From Clostridia bacterium (GTDB lineage Bacteria; Bacillota; Clostridia; Christensenellales; DTU072), in NCBI GenBank assembly GCA_017504305.1, contig JAFVRJ010000014.1, positions 1 through 39,064 of the forward strand: a DNA stretch of 39,064 nucleotides. The letters run 5' to 3'. The number at the start of each line of letters is the position of its first letter. The stretch's first letter is position 1. A program made the translations under genes and the position numbers. A model generated the notes under the pieces. That model saw nothing but the letters and a program-made list of their open reading frames with translations, made no database searches and was not told the DNA's origin. Of the stretch, positions 9,530 to 18,582 are shown one piece after another.

Positions 9530-9555
9530 AAAAGAACCCGATCGGGTTCTTTTTT
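9527..9555. terminator. bidirectional terminator between converging genes
   Basis: The perfect palindrome AGAACCCGATCGGGTTCT is flanked by A and T runs on both sides. It works in both directions: it touches the stop codon of the esterase and the stop codon of the opposing nitroreductase remnant. Confidence 0.88.
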
Positions 9556-10080
9556 ATTCTATAAAGTTTGTAACAATTTTGCCCTCTTCCACTTCTCTCA
9601 AGTAGTACTTTTCGTCGGTGTGCCCAAGGGCTATGGCGCAACAAGGAACCATGCCTTTAGGTATATTCAACTCCGCTTTTAGCTCCGGCAACTCGTTAAG
9701 AGTACGGACAGCACCCCAGATATGACAAGCGCCTATACCAAGTTCCGTTGCCGCAATCGCCATATTCTCAACTATACCTGCAGCATTGGAATAATTGACG
9801 TTATCATGCGGAGGCGGTTGAATTATTGAGCTTACTAATATGACAGTAGGTGCTCCGTAAAAAGGATGTTCTCTGCCGGTCGACTTAAAACTTCATGCTC
9901 CCACCTTGCAATATAATCGGCGTTGGTTATTACCGTCAAAGCAAGCGAATCGTAACGCTTTAAGCCGATTGGCGCGGCATAGGCGGACTTCAATATTTCG
10001 TTTAGTTCGTCTTTTGTAAGGTTAACCCCGTTATACGAGCGAATTGTTCTTCTGGAATATAAGTTTTCTAAAGTTTGCAT
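9554..10080 (-). pseudogene. nitroreductase-family gene with one frameshift
   Basis: Two reading frames together encode one FMN-dependent nitroreductase of about 176 residues. The first frame (10080 down to about 9864) has the family opening SRRTIRSY and ends early in FTEHLLSY. The second frame (from about 9863 to 9554) continues FYGAPTVILVSS, then IQPPPHDNVNYSNAAG and the AATELGIGACHIWG segment typical of the family. Adding one base to the five-A run at 9859-9863 restores a continuous protein with all expected motifs. The start has AGGAGG and an extended -10 promoter. The rest of the gene shows no decay, so it is either a very recent inactivation or a homopolymer sequencing error. Confidence 0.85.
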
Positions 10081-10100
10081 AACCCCTCCTTGTTTTAATC

Positions 10101-10109
10101 ATTATACCA
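10101..10109 (-). promoter_or_regulatory. extended -10 promoter of the nitroreductase gene
   Basis: TGGTATAAT on the minus strand, ten bases before AGGAGG of the gene starting at 10080. A good -35 is not seen, as is common for extended -10 promoters. The same TGGTATAAT occurs before smpB. Confidence 0.55.
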
Positions 10110-10138
10110 TTTAAGTGCAGTTTTGCATATATTGTATT

Positions 10139-10645
10139 ATGAAATTTTTAAAATATGATCGCGAGCTCGCAGTGGCATACGCCGTAAAATGGGCAAAACG
10201 CCGTAACCCTACCTATTATGATTTCAGTAAAATCGGTGGGGATTGCACCAACTTCGTTTCACAATGTATTTATGCGGGCACACGCGAAATGAATTTTACC
10301 CCAATTCTCGGCTGGTACTATCGCTCGGCGAATAATCGTTCCGCCTCATGGACAGACGTCGATTATTTATATAATTTCCTCACCAAAAACATCGTACTTA
10401 ACGGCGTCGGTAACGGCTCGGGGCCGTTTGCGGAAGAAGTTTCTTTGAGCAACTTGTCAGTTGGTGACGTCGTGCAACTTGCTTATAATCAGACCGATTA
10501 TACTCACTCGCTAATCGTAATAGACTTTAAGGGAAAAGTCCCTCTTGTCGCCACCCACTCCGTCGATGCTCTATATAAGCCCCTAACAGCTTACCCACAC
10601 CCCCATAAGCGCTATCTCCACGTCCTCGGCGCGCGCTCCGGATGA
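10139..10645 (+). CDS. Amidase_6-like papain-fold protein
   Basis: A 168-residue protein matching the putative amidase domain PF12671: YAVKWAKRRNPTYYDF, then GGDCTNFVSQC with probable nucleophile C36, and THSLIV with H123. These are the Cys-His positions of an NlpC/CHAP-like cysteine hydrolase fold. In other Bacillota this domain often follows a signal peptide or sits on cell-wall or spore proteins. Here it is the whole protein, with no export signal. I prefer ATG at 10139; a GTG at 10115 is possible and would add eight mostly hydrophobic residues. Neither start has a clear ribosome site. The substrate is unknown. Confidence 0.8.
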   Translation: MKFLKYDRELAVAYAVKWAKRRNPTYYDFSKIGGDCTNFVSQCIYAGTREMNFTPILGWYYRSANNRSASWTDVDYLYNFLTKNIVLNGVGNGSGPFAEEVSLSNLSVGDVVQLAYNQTDYTHSLIVIDFKGKVPLVATHSVDALYKPLTAYPHPHKRYLHVLGARSG

Positions 10646-10694
10646 TAGATTTTACTATATTTAAAGTAAAATTTTAGAATTCTCGCAAAAGGTA

Positions 10695-10723
10695 TTGACA
10701 CATTTGGCTTTTGCCTATATTCT
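10695..10723 (+). promoter_or_regulatory. promoter of the large surface-protein gene
   Basis: Consensus TTGACA (10695-10700), 17-base spacer, TATTCT (10718-10723). Between it and the ribosome site lies the dyad ATGCGTGCGCAT (10737-10748), which could be an operator or just a 5' hairpin. Confidence 0.7.
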
Positions 10724-10763
10724 TTTTGTATCACGCATGCGTGCGCATACATAGGAGAAAAAC

Positions 10764-13700
10764 ATGGTTAAAACCAAAGAAAAAGCCCACCTTTTAGTTG
10801 TTTTGACTATAATTTTGGTTTTTATTGCTTCAGTTAGTTTAGCTTTTGCGACTCCATCCAAAGCTTATGCAATGGAAAGCTCGATTACTACGCCAGAGGG
10901 TCTCATCGCAGCACTTGATAATCTGTATAAATATCGCGAGAACTCGAGTGCTTATCACGATTATTCTGTCGATGCGGAAATTACTCTTACAGCTGATTTT
11001 TATCCAAAAAATTACAATGGCATGCAAAACGGATCTGTCATCACCTTTAATTATCCTGTAAAAAACGTACAAAACTATTTGGATGGCGATTTGACTTCCA
11101 ACCTTCACTACGGTCTTATAAAATGTGACGATTACGGTGGCAATTTCCTTACCGTTTATTACGGCGTTACGTTAAACGCAGGTGAAGGTGCTACTATCAA
11201 TGCAAATAATCGCACGCGCTACGAATATAGCGTTGGTGCAACGTTGCCTACGGCAAGCGATATTACCGCACCTAACGGAAAAACCTTCTCAAAATGGATT
11301 GTCACCGGCGATAGCTCCGAAACGGCAGTTACTTCGATAAGCGCTTCCGATTGGGGAGTTAAGAATTATACTGCAGTTTGGTCAAGCTCTACTCCCGAGC
11401 AAGGTGAAAATAGCGGAGAAGGTGAAGACCCCATCCCTGAACCCCAAACAACTGAAATCAAATATTACAACCTTCTTGGTGCAGATGATAGCGCCCTCCC
11501 TACCCTTTACACCGAAGGTGAGGCACTTGTTATTCCGAGCATCACCAAGGCTGGATACTCGTTTATAGGATTTTGCATAAAGGATACCTCCACCAATGTG
11601 GAGTCACTCCCCGAATCACTTGACGACGGCGTTATTGCGGAAGATGGATTTATCCACTTATCTGCAGTTTGGGAGCTCGATGCGCCGAGTATAGAATACC
11701 TTTCTACCATAACAAAAGATTATAACGGCGTTAGCGAAGTGCTTAACCCTGCGCATATACATAACTCTTCAGAGCCGTTAAGCTATTCCTATAGTTGGCG
11801 TTATTCCGTAGACGATACGATATATGATGAGGTCGCTACCACCGAAGCAATTTCCATCAAAAACGTTAGCGAGAGCGGATACTACAAATTAACTTTGACC
11901 GCAACCGATGCTTACGGAAACAGTGCATCAAGCAACTCCGTTCCCACTTGCGTTACCATTAATCCCATCCCCTTAACCATTGCAAAGGGAACGGTTACGC
12001 CCAATATCACTAAGCCTTACGATGGACTTGTCGATTGCGATTTTAACTTTATTTATGGTACGCATTACCTTTTGCGTGGCGCGATTGAAGGGGAAATTGC
12101 ATCAGTTAGCTATGTTTCCAATTACGATGCGGTGAACGCAAACGACAATCGCAAAGTTATCGTTACCTTCGGCGCACTTGTAATGAACACGGGCTTTGAC
12201 GTAAGTAATTACAGCTACTTACCAAACGCCGTTTCGCTTACTTACTCTGCTCAAATAACTATACGCGATATTACCTTGGTGACTTCATCCACACCCTCGA
12301 TTACCAAAACGTATGATGCTACCGTTGATTGCAACCATAGCTTTGAGTATGGAGTTGATTATAAAATCCTTGGTGCCGTCGAAGGTGAAATCACCGGCGT
12401 TAACTACGTTGCCGTTTATGACTCCGTAAACGCATCGGAGCTTCGCACAGTTGTATTTACGGCGACCGGCATAATTATGGCAGAGGGAAAATCCGCTTCC
12501 AACTATTCCGCGCTAACCGAAATTTACTATCAAGCAAGCATTACACCTAAAGCAATAACTATTACTCCTGACACCATGAGCAAAACCTACGGTGAAGTCG
12601 ATAATCTTACCAGAGACTTGCCAGTTGGCGTGAAAAGCGAAATAGTAACGGTTACCTTCGAGCGCGTAAACGGCGAAACCGTTAATAGTTATGAATATAC
12701 CGCGGTTACGACCTCAAACCCCAATTACGACGTTAGCCTTGTAAGTCCTTGTTCTAATAAATTCAATATTACTCCGGCAACACCAATAGTTGTTTTCCCG
12801 AGCTTTATCGACAGAGATTACGACCCTTCGACAGCGCTCAAGGATCTTGTACCAAGCCAAAGTGATTTCGAGGTTTTCGTTGATTATTACGAGATATCTG
12901 CAGGTAGATATTTTTGGGTAGATGCAAACGTAACCCCGAGCGCTAAAACTAATAAATACCAAATGTATTTTGATCCTAACGATACCCACAATTATGATTA
13001 CTCCGACATTGACGGTTGGGATCAAGATGACGGCCTTGTGTACCGCGATATAACTATAAACGTAAATAAAATCAATCCCGTTTACCCCGAGCTTCCGACA
13101 ACCGACGGCCTATTTATCATACCTATTGGAGCAACGCTTGAGTACGTAAATTTACCAAGTGGATGGGGCTACGCGGAAGATAGCCAATTATCAAAAGATA
13201 CCATCGTTAACATACCAAGCGGATCGACTGCAAACTACGCAAATGCTTTGGTTTTCACTCCTGACGATACCGATAACTATAATCTAATATATGAAGATCT
13301 CATTCTTAAAGCTCTCGCACCCACAGTATACTATGTATTCAATGGAGAAAAGCGCAATTTAGGTAACTTGATTACAGTTAATAGTAACCCTGAAGGCGAA
13401 CAAACTGTCTCAACCAACCTCAAAAACCCATTTACAAAAATCGGTTATCACGTCTATAGTTGGACCATTAACGAAGTGGTTACAATCACCGTAGACGAAG
13501 GCTACGACGTAGGCGGAACTTATACTTTTACCGACTTATCGTTAATAGATTTTAACGTTAACGTAGAAGTTGCTTTTGCCCCAAACACCAATACTAAAAT
13601 AACCATTAAACACTTCTATGAAAGCGTTTCGGGCGGTTATGCAAGCGGTGCCGACGTTATAGATTCTTCGCGCTACGGCACGTCTGACACCACTTATGCT

Positions 13701-14777
13701 TTGGTGGATGAGGATAGGAAAAATAAAAACGGATTTATCTATCAATACGCAACGCTTGAAGGATCTCAAGACGAGGTTACTTCTGCGACCATTTCCGCAG
13801 ACGGCTCCACTATCTTCTGCTTGTACTATAAGCGTAAAACCATCGACATTACCTACGTTGATACCAATTATGCTGATCTTGGTCCTATCGGCTCTTTGCC
13901 CATCGGCAAGACGGTAATGTTCGGTGCGCCTTTCTACCTTGATAAACCGAGCAATTACGTTATCTACGGCTATAGTTTTAAGGGTTATACCGATGCCATA
14001 ACCTACGAAGGCAACTCCCTTAAAGTATTTGGCGTAGCGCCTTACGTTATTACCGATCCGTCGATTGATAACCTCACTTTCACTATCGTCATGGAGCCCA
14101 ACGTAAGCACGGAGTACGTTGTACGTCGCTACTTTGACGGAGTAGAAGATGCCGTTATTCTATATGGCGTAACAGGCACGACCGTTAATATTGCAAACAT
14201 GAATCTACTTGGCTACGTACGCACACCTCGTGAAGATGAAGTTCTTACCGGCGTAATCAGCGGATACGTAAAAGATTTGGACGGTAATATAACGGCAGGT
14301 GCTCGCTTGGAGCTTAAAATATATTTTGAATCCAAGTTGTACGATTTAAGTTTTAGTGGAACGGAGGGCACGCCCACGCAACAAGCAAAAGTTGGCGAAA
14401 CGGTAACTTTACCCGATACGCCTACTGCTCCGGAGGGCTATGCCTTCAGCGGATGGCTTATAAACGGAGCAATGTATAGTGCCGGCTCAAGCTACGTTAT
14501 GCCTGCTTCTCAAGTAACAGTCACCGCGGTTTGGAGCAAATTAAGCGTACCGGAAGACACGCCTGAAGCTCCCTCCATCGATACCGACAACGGCTCAAGC
14601 GAGGACGATAAAGCCGAGCCCGCCCTTGACGGAGGTGCAATAGCCGGTATCGCCATTGGCGCAGTAGCAGGTATTGCTCTTATAACGATCCTATCGCTCA
14701 TTGTCGCAAGGCGTAGTTCCAAAAGAGCGAAAATCGCTGCAAAAATCGCATTAAACCACAAAAACAAGAGTAAATAA
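10764..14777 (+). CDS. large cell-surface protein with YDG/MBG and InlB-type repeats
   Basis: A 1337-residue secreted protein. Residues 1-36 form a signal peptide (basic start, hydrophobic core, cleavage likely after SKAYA). Two InlB/Listeria-Bacteroides-type repeats lie near 130-207 and 232-304. An Ig-like stretch at 305-400 is followed by a tandem pair of YDG-type repeats of about 97 residues (about 405-500 and 503-597; ITKPYDG and ITKTYDA start them), MBG-like segments to about 850, MucBP/InlB-like modules at 940-1195 and a final InlB repeat at 1195-1258 (GYAFSGWLI, VTAVW). An acidic linker (1260-1288) precedes a glycine/alanine-rich helix (1290-1315) and a basic tail. There is no LPxTG, so it is membrane-anchored, not sortase-linked. 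Probably an adhesin or wall-spanning stalk; the ligand is unknown. Confidence 0.85.
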   Translation: MVKTKEKAHLLVVLTIILVFIASVSLAFATPSKAYAMESSITTPEGLIAALDNLYKYRENSSAYHDYSVDAEITLTADFYPKNYNGMQNGSVITFNYPVKNVQNYLDGDLTSNLHYGLIKCDDYGGNFLTVYYGVTLNAGEGATINANNRTRYEYSVGATLPTASDITAPNGKTFSKWIVTGDSSETAVTSISASDWGVKNYTAVWSSSTPEQGENSGEGEDPIPEPQTTEIKYYNLLGADDSALPTLYTEGEALVIPSITKAGYSFIGFCIKDTSTNVESLPESLDDGVIAEDGFIHLSAVWELDAPSIEYLSTITKDYNGVSEVLNPAHIHNSSEPLSYSYSWRYSVDDTIYDEVATTEAISIKNVSESGYYKLTLTATDAYGNSASSNSVPTCVTINPIPLTIAKGTVTPNITKPYDGLVDCDFNFIYGTHYLLRGAIEGEIASVSYVSNYDAVNANDNRKVIVTFGALVMNTGFDVSNYSYLPNAVSLTYSAQITIRDITLVTSSTPSITKTYDATVDCNHSFEYGVDYKILGAVEGEITGVNYVAVYDSVNASELRTVVFTATGIIMAEGKSASNYSALTEIYYQASITPKAITITPDTMSKTYGEVDNLTRDLPVGVKSEIVTVTFERVNGETVNSYEYTAVTTSNPNYDVSLVSPCSNKFNITPATPIVVFPSFIDRDYDPSTALKDLVPSQSDFEVFVDYYEISAGRYFWVDANVTPSAKTNKYQMYFDPNDTHNYDYSDIDGWDQDDGLVYRDITINVNKINPVYPELPTTDGLFIIPIGATLEYVNLPSGWGYAEDSQLSKDTIVNIPSGSTANYANALVFTPDDTDNYNLIYEDLILKALAPTVYYVFNGEKRNLGNLITVNSNPEGEQTVSTNLKNPFTKIGYHVYSWTINEVVTITVDEGYDVGGTYTFTDLSLIDFNVNVEVAFAPNTNTKITIKHFYESVSGGYASGADVIDSSRYGTSDTTYALVDEDRKNKNGFIYQYATLEGSQDEVTSATISADGSTIFCLYYKRKTIDITYVDTNYADLGPIGSLPIGKTVMFGAPFYLDKPSNYVIYGYSFKGYTDAITYEGNSLKVFGVAPYVITDPSIDNLTFTIVMEPNVSTEYVVRRYFDGVEDAVILYGVTGTTVNIANMNLLGYVRTPREDEVLTGVISGYVKDLDGNITAGARLELKIYFESKLYDLSFSGTEGTPTQQAKVGETVTLPDTPTAPEGYAFSGWLINGAMYSAGSSYVMPASQVTVTAVWSKLSVPEDTPEAPSIDTDNGSSEDDKAEPALDGGAIAGIAIGAVAGIALITILSLIVARRSSKRAKIAAKIALNHKNKSK

Positions 14778-14784
14778 CCACTTA

Positions 14785-14825
14785 AACCGACTGAAAGGCA
14801 TCAACGCACGACAGTCGGTTTTCTT
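14785..14825 (+). terminator. terminator of the surface-protein gene
   Basis: Stem AACCGACTG (14785-14793) with CAGTCGGTT (14812-14820), an 18-base loop, then TTTTC. The SDR promoter starts right after it. Confidence 0.75.
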
Positions 14826-14827
14826 TA

Positions 14828-14856
14828 TTGAAAACTACAATGATATATGGTAAAAT
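14828..14856 (+). promoter_or_regulatory. promoter of the SDR / flavin reductase operon
   Basis: TTGAAA (14828-14833), 17 bases, TAAAAT (14851-14856) with an extended TGG element. A GGGAGGAA ribosome site follows six bases before ATG at 14884. Confidence 0.72.
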
Positions 14857-14883
14857 AATAGTACCAATTCGGGAGGAAATATT

Positions 14884-15672
14884 ATGATTAGTGGCAAGAA
14901 TATCGTTCTTACCGGTGCTAATAGCGGTATCGGTTTGGAAGTCTTAAAGATTTTAGCAAAAAACAATCGCCTTCTTTGCGTTGATAAAAAGGTAGACGTT
15001 TTAAATGGCTACGCAAGCGATAACGTTTTCGTTTTGGAAAAAGACGTTTCTTCCAAGGAAGCCGTAGACGAAATATTTAGCGTTGCGCTCGAAAAGCTCG
15101 GCTCCATTGATATCTTCTATGCAAACGCCGGCTATCCTTATTATGAGGAATTCGATTACGTGGATTGGGATCGCGTTGCTCGCATGTTTGAAACTAACGT
15201 TTTTTCACCCATTTATTCCTACCAAAAATATCTTGAATACCTTAACGGCAAAAAAGGTATTTTTGCTATAACCGTTTCGGCAATCGGCACAATGGCGATG
15301 CCGGGATTTACCATCTACAGCGCATCGAAGTTCGCAATGCACGGTTTCCAAGAAGGTTTACACCTCGAAAAGCCCAAAAACGTTCAACTCACTTGTCTCT
15401 ATCCCGTTGCAACCAACACCGGATTCTTTAAGGCAGCCAACGAAATTGAATTCAAAAAGCCCTTCCCTGTACAGCAACCCGACGTGGTCGCTCGCAAAAT
15501 GGTAAAGGGTATCGCACGCGGTAAAAAGAGAGTTAGCCCTTGCGCTTTGTTTGGTCTTTCGCGCCAACTAATGAAGTTCTTACCTTTTGTAAAAACCATC
15601 TACCTTGCTCTTGAAAAGAGAAAGTTCAAAGAGTTCAAAGCAAAAGTTGCTGAATTGAGGAATAACGACTAA
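14884..15672 (+). CDS. short-chain dehydrogenase/reductase
   Basis: A 262-residue classical SDR: cofactor turn TGANSGIG (10-17), NAG (81-83), catalytic S132, Y145 and K149 in YSASK. D34 in LLCVDKKVD, at the end of the second strand, suggests NAD(H) more than NADP(H). The C-terminal 50 residues are basic, with a hydrophobic patch (LMKFLPFVKTIYLAL) that could touch membrane. The stop overlaps the start of the next gene (TAATG), so the two enzymes are translationally coupled and likely act on one substrate. The substrate is not predictable; paired SDR and OYE-type reductases elsewhere process enones, fatty-acid or steroid-like compounds. Confidence 0.88.
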   Translation: MISGKNIVLTGANSGIGLEVLKILAKNNRLLCVDKKVDVLNGYASDNVFVLEKDVSSKEAVDEIFSVALEKLGSIDIFYANAGYPYYEEFDYVDWDRVARMFETNVFSPIYSYQKYLEYLNGKKGIFAITVSAIGTMAMPGFTIYSASKFAMHGFQEGLHLEKPKNVQLTCLYPVATNTGFFKAANEIEFKKPFPVQQPDVVARKMVKGIARGKKRVSPCALFGLSRQLMKFLPFVKTIYLALEKRKFKEFKAKVAELRNND

Positions 15673-17744
15673 TGAAATATGAATTATTATCGAGCCCGAT
15701 GAAAATCGGCTCTTGTGAAATCAAAAATCGTATCGTACTACCCCCAATGCTTATGGGGTTTGCACAGTTGGACGGCAAGCCCACCGAAAAGCTTATTAAT
15801 TACTATGAAGAACGTGCTAAAGGTGGTTGCGGTCTTATTATGACCGAAATCACTCGCGTAAACGATAAGACCGGCTCCGCAGCTTTTGCCCAACTTGCCG
15901 CAAGCCACGATTATCATATCGAGCCACTCAAGGAGCTTGCACAACGCGTTCAAAAACACGGTGCCAAATTCTTTGTGCAATTACACCACCCCGGTAGGCA
16001 AAACATAGGTCTATTGGTTGGTACCGTTCCGCTGAGCATCAAGTTGGAAAAATGGACCAAGGGTGCATATAGCAAACTACTCTATAAACTCACGCCCTCC
16101 ATTGGCCCGAAACTTTTGAGCAAAAATATAGTTCCGTCAAGCGTAGCCCCCTCAAAGTGTCCGCCAGCTTATTTTGCAGGTGGCAGAGTTCGTGCTTTGC
16201 GCTATAAGGAAATCAAGCAGTTGGAGCAACAGTTTATCGATGCCGCCGAGCGCGTTCAAAAAGCCGGTTGCGACGGTGTTGAATTGCACTCCGCTCATGG
16301 ATACCTACTCCAACAGTTTTTAAGCCCAGTCACCAATCAACGTAGCGACGAGTACGGCGGAAGCTTGGAAAACCGCACCCGCTTCATCGTCAATATCTTG
16401 AGAGGAATAAAGGAGCGTTGCGGAAAAGATTTCCCCGTTATCGTACGTCTATCTGCAGATGAGTGCTACGCAAAAATCGGCGAGCCTAACAAAGGCTACG
16501 ACCTTGAAGAAGGGGTAAAGATTGCTAAAATTTTAGAGCAAAACGGCGCCGATGCTATCGACGTATCCTCCGCCGGTTACGATACGTTTAACTATTGGTT
16601 AGAGCCCGTTTCTTTCGACCTCGGCTGGCGTAAATATATGGCAAAGGCTATAAAAGAAGCGGTAAATATACCCGTCCTTGCAGCAAACCTCATCCGCACT
16701 CCCGAACAAGCGGAGGCCCAGCTCCAAGAAGGAGTACAGGATTTCGTATCGCTTGGCAGACCGCAAATTGCCGATCCACATTGGGCTAACAAAGCCCTAA
16801 ACGGCGGTATAATCAAGCGTTGTATTTGTTGCCTTAATTGCATCGAGTCCATGCAAAATAACGCCTATATCGGCTCGCATGGGGAGTGCTCGGTCAACCC
16901 CTTCGTTGGTAAAGAAGACGTTACGTTATCTTTGGACGGCGACGGCAGAAGTATAGTCGTTGTTGGTGGTGGTCCCGCGGGATTAGTTTGCTCGGAGCTA
17001 CTTGCAAAACGCGGATTCAAGGTAAAGCTGATAGAAAAAGAAGACGTCCTCGGCGGACAAATAAATCTCGCCGCAGCCCCTCCCAAGAAAGGCAAAACAG
17101 CTTGGTTCATAGAAGATGCAGTTAACGCCTGCAAGGATGCCGGCGTAGATATTTTAACGTCCACAACCGCAACCCCTGACTTAATAAAAGAGCTAAATCC
17201 TTACAAAGTAATTATTGCTACCGGAAGCACTCCCGTACGTCCTAAATTCAACGGCGAATACGACCAAGACAAAGTAATAACTTTTGAAGAAATCTTAAGT
17301 GGCAAAGTGACGCTCGAAGGACAAACGGTTGCAGTAATAGGCTCCGGCATGACTGGGCTCGAAACCGCCCACGCCCTTCAAGATAAAGGTTGCAAGTTAA
17401 CTATCGTCGAAATGGCAAAAGAGATCGCTCCCGGCACGTGGATGCAACATAAGGATGACGTAATACCGCATTTGGTATCCGCAAACGCGCAGTTTAATAC
17501 ATCAGAAAAGCTTGTTGAGATCGGCAAAGGTTATATTGTAACTGAAAACGTCGATACCAAAGCCATAAAGAAAATCGATGCTGATTACGTAGTGCTTGCA
17601 CTTGGCTCCAGACCGCAAAACGCTTTGGCAAATGAGCTAAAAGAACTTGGATATGATCCGCTTATTATAGGCGATAGCGTAAAGGTCGGTCGCATAGCGG
17701 ACGCAACCAAAGCCGCCTACAACGTAGCCGTTAACTTAAAATAA
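15672..17744 (+). CDS. NADH:flavin oxidoreductase, 2,4-dienoyl-CoA reductase (FadH/BaiCD/FldZ) type
   Basis: A 690-residue three-part enzyme. Residues 1-380 form the FMN TIM barrel of old yellow enzymes (substrate-side LHSAHGYLLQQFLSP, then QRSDEYGGSLENR). Cysteines 384, 387, 390 and 406 are placed to bind a 4Fe-4S cluster; C386 is an additional cysteine, and the spacing is CxxCxxC, not the CxxCxxxC of E. coli FadH. Residues 427-690 hold two Rossmann folds (GGGPAG at 432-437, GSGMTG at 557-562) for FAD and NAD(P)H. Such enzymes reduce activated C=C bonds (dienoyl-CoA, cinnamate, bile-acid enones) by passing electrons NADH-FAD-FeS-FMN, usually in anaerobes. The exact substrate is unknown. Confidence 0.9.
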   Translation: MKYELLSSPMKIGSCEIKNRIVLPPMLMGFAQLDGKPTEKLINYYEERAKGGCGLIMTEITRVNDKTGSAAFAQLAASHDYHIEPLKELAQRVQKHGAKFFVQLHHPGRQNIGLLVGTVPLSIKLEKWTKGAYSKLLYKLTPSIGPKLLSKNIVPSSVAPSKCPPAYFAGGRVRALRYKEIKQLEQQFIDAAERVQKAGCDGVELHSAHGYLLQQFLSPVTNQRSDEYGGSLENRTRFIVNILRGIKERCGKDFPVIVRLSADECYAKIGEPNKGYDLEEGVKIAKILEQNGADAIDVSSAGYDTFNYWLEPVSFDLGWRKYMAKAIKEAVNIPVLAANLIRTPEQAEAQLQEGVQDFVSLGRPQIADPHWANKALNGGIIKRCICCLNCIESMQNNAYIGSHGECSVNPFVGKEDVTLSLDGDGRSIVVVGGGPAGLVCSELLAKRGFKVKLIEKEDVLGGQINLAAAPPKKGKTAWFIEDAVNACKDAGVDILTSTTATPDLIKELNPYKVIIATGSTPVRPKFNGEYDQDKVITFEEILSGKVTLEGQTVAVIGSGMTGLETAHALQDKGCKLTIVEMAKEIAPGTWMQHKDDVIPHLVSANAQFNTSEKLVEIGKGYIVTENVDTKAIKKIDADYVVLALGSRPQNALANELKELGYDPLIIGDSVKVGRIADATKAAYNVAVNLK

Positions 17745-17751
17745 CAACGTT

Positions 17752-17782
17752 AAAAAAACCGACCGCAAGGTCGGTTTTTTAT
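17752..17782. terminator. bidirectional terminator
   Basis: Stem AACCGACC/GGTCGGTT with a GCAA loop (17757-17764, 17769-17776), A-run before and T-run after. It closes the plus-strand SDR/OYE operon and the minus-strand gene ending at 17789. Confidence 0.9.
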
Positions 17783-17788
17783 TAGATG

Positions 17789-18550
17789 CTATTTCTTTTT
17801 ACATTTTGCTTTTAGATTGCTAAATACCTCTTTAGTTACCTTTACGTCGGATACTAACAGTATAAGCACGACGACAATTATACCAAATACCGTCAAGGTA
17901 ATGTATTGCGATACGCCGGGGATTACGAAGGGTAATCCGCTCCTATAGAACATAAAGTCACCCGTCAAACCTAATACGTGAAGGTCGATAACTTCTGCAT
18001 TGATAAAGTGTAGCGCCGTACCCAAGAAACACCAGCCGAAGTCTTTAATATTGGGAATATAGGTTTTGGCCGCGTATTCAAACACCGGTATAAACAATAA
18101 TCCCGTGTGTTGCATAACACTCTTTAATATGGGGAACACGAACACGCTTGTCGAGAAGATGCCGTCCGGCATAACAAAGGTAAGAACACCGCCGATAAAA
18201 CCGAAAAGATAGAACATCTTCTTCATGGTTTTATTATTTAACAGCGCCGCTATCGGCACCAAAATGCCGTTTAAGTTACAAGGATACATGGGGTATAAAT
18301 CCACCCATGGGGCTTTTTTAACCGTTAAATAGATTATGCGCCAAAAAACTTCAAACGCTAACTGAAAAGCAGCTATCCCTATAATGATTTTTCTTTTATC
18401 CTTATCGGATATTCTTCTGTTCGCGCCTAAAATAGCACATATCGCAACTAAAACAAGCACTATCGCAAGCGGTATAAAGTGGATCGCTTGATAGGAATAA
18501 TCTCCCGGTATTCCCATGTCGCCGATAAACCATCTTTTTACGACGTCCAT
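17789..18550 (-). CDS. YwaF-like (TIGR02206) integral membrane protein
   Basis: A 253-residue protein with about seven membrane helices. The LYPMYPCNLNGILVP segment (helix 3) and the AALHFINAEVIDLHVLG region resemble the YwaF/TIGR02206 family of conserved membrane proteins of Bacillota, whose function is not known. An upstream in-frame ATG at 18556 sits directly against GGAGG and is too close to be used; the ATG at 18550 has proper six-base spacing. The gene follows the glycosidase-like gene after about 30 bases on the same strand and shares its terminator, so they form a two-gene operon. Family assignment is moderate. Confidence 0.65.
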   Translation of the reverse strand: MDVVKRWFIGDMGIPGDYSYQAIHFIPLAIVLVLVAICAILGANRRISDKDKRKIIIGIAAFQLAFEVFWRIIYLTVKKAPWVDLYPMYPCNLNGILVPIAALLNNKTMKKMFYLFGFIGGVLTFVMPDGIFSTSVFVFPILKSVMQHTGLLFIPVFEYAAKTYIPNIKDFGWCFLGTALHFINAEVIDLHVLGLTGDFMFYRSGLPFVIPGVSQYITLTVFGIIVVVLILLVSDVKVTKEVFSNLKAKCKKK

Positions 18551-18582
18551 ATTCATCCTCCAATTATAAACAAAAGTTTAAA

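Noticed and set aside
9855..9866. Programmed -1 frameshift in the nitroreductase gene
   Set aside because: The T5 run is not in the reading-frame register of a standard slippery heptamer and no stimulatory structure is obvious.
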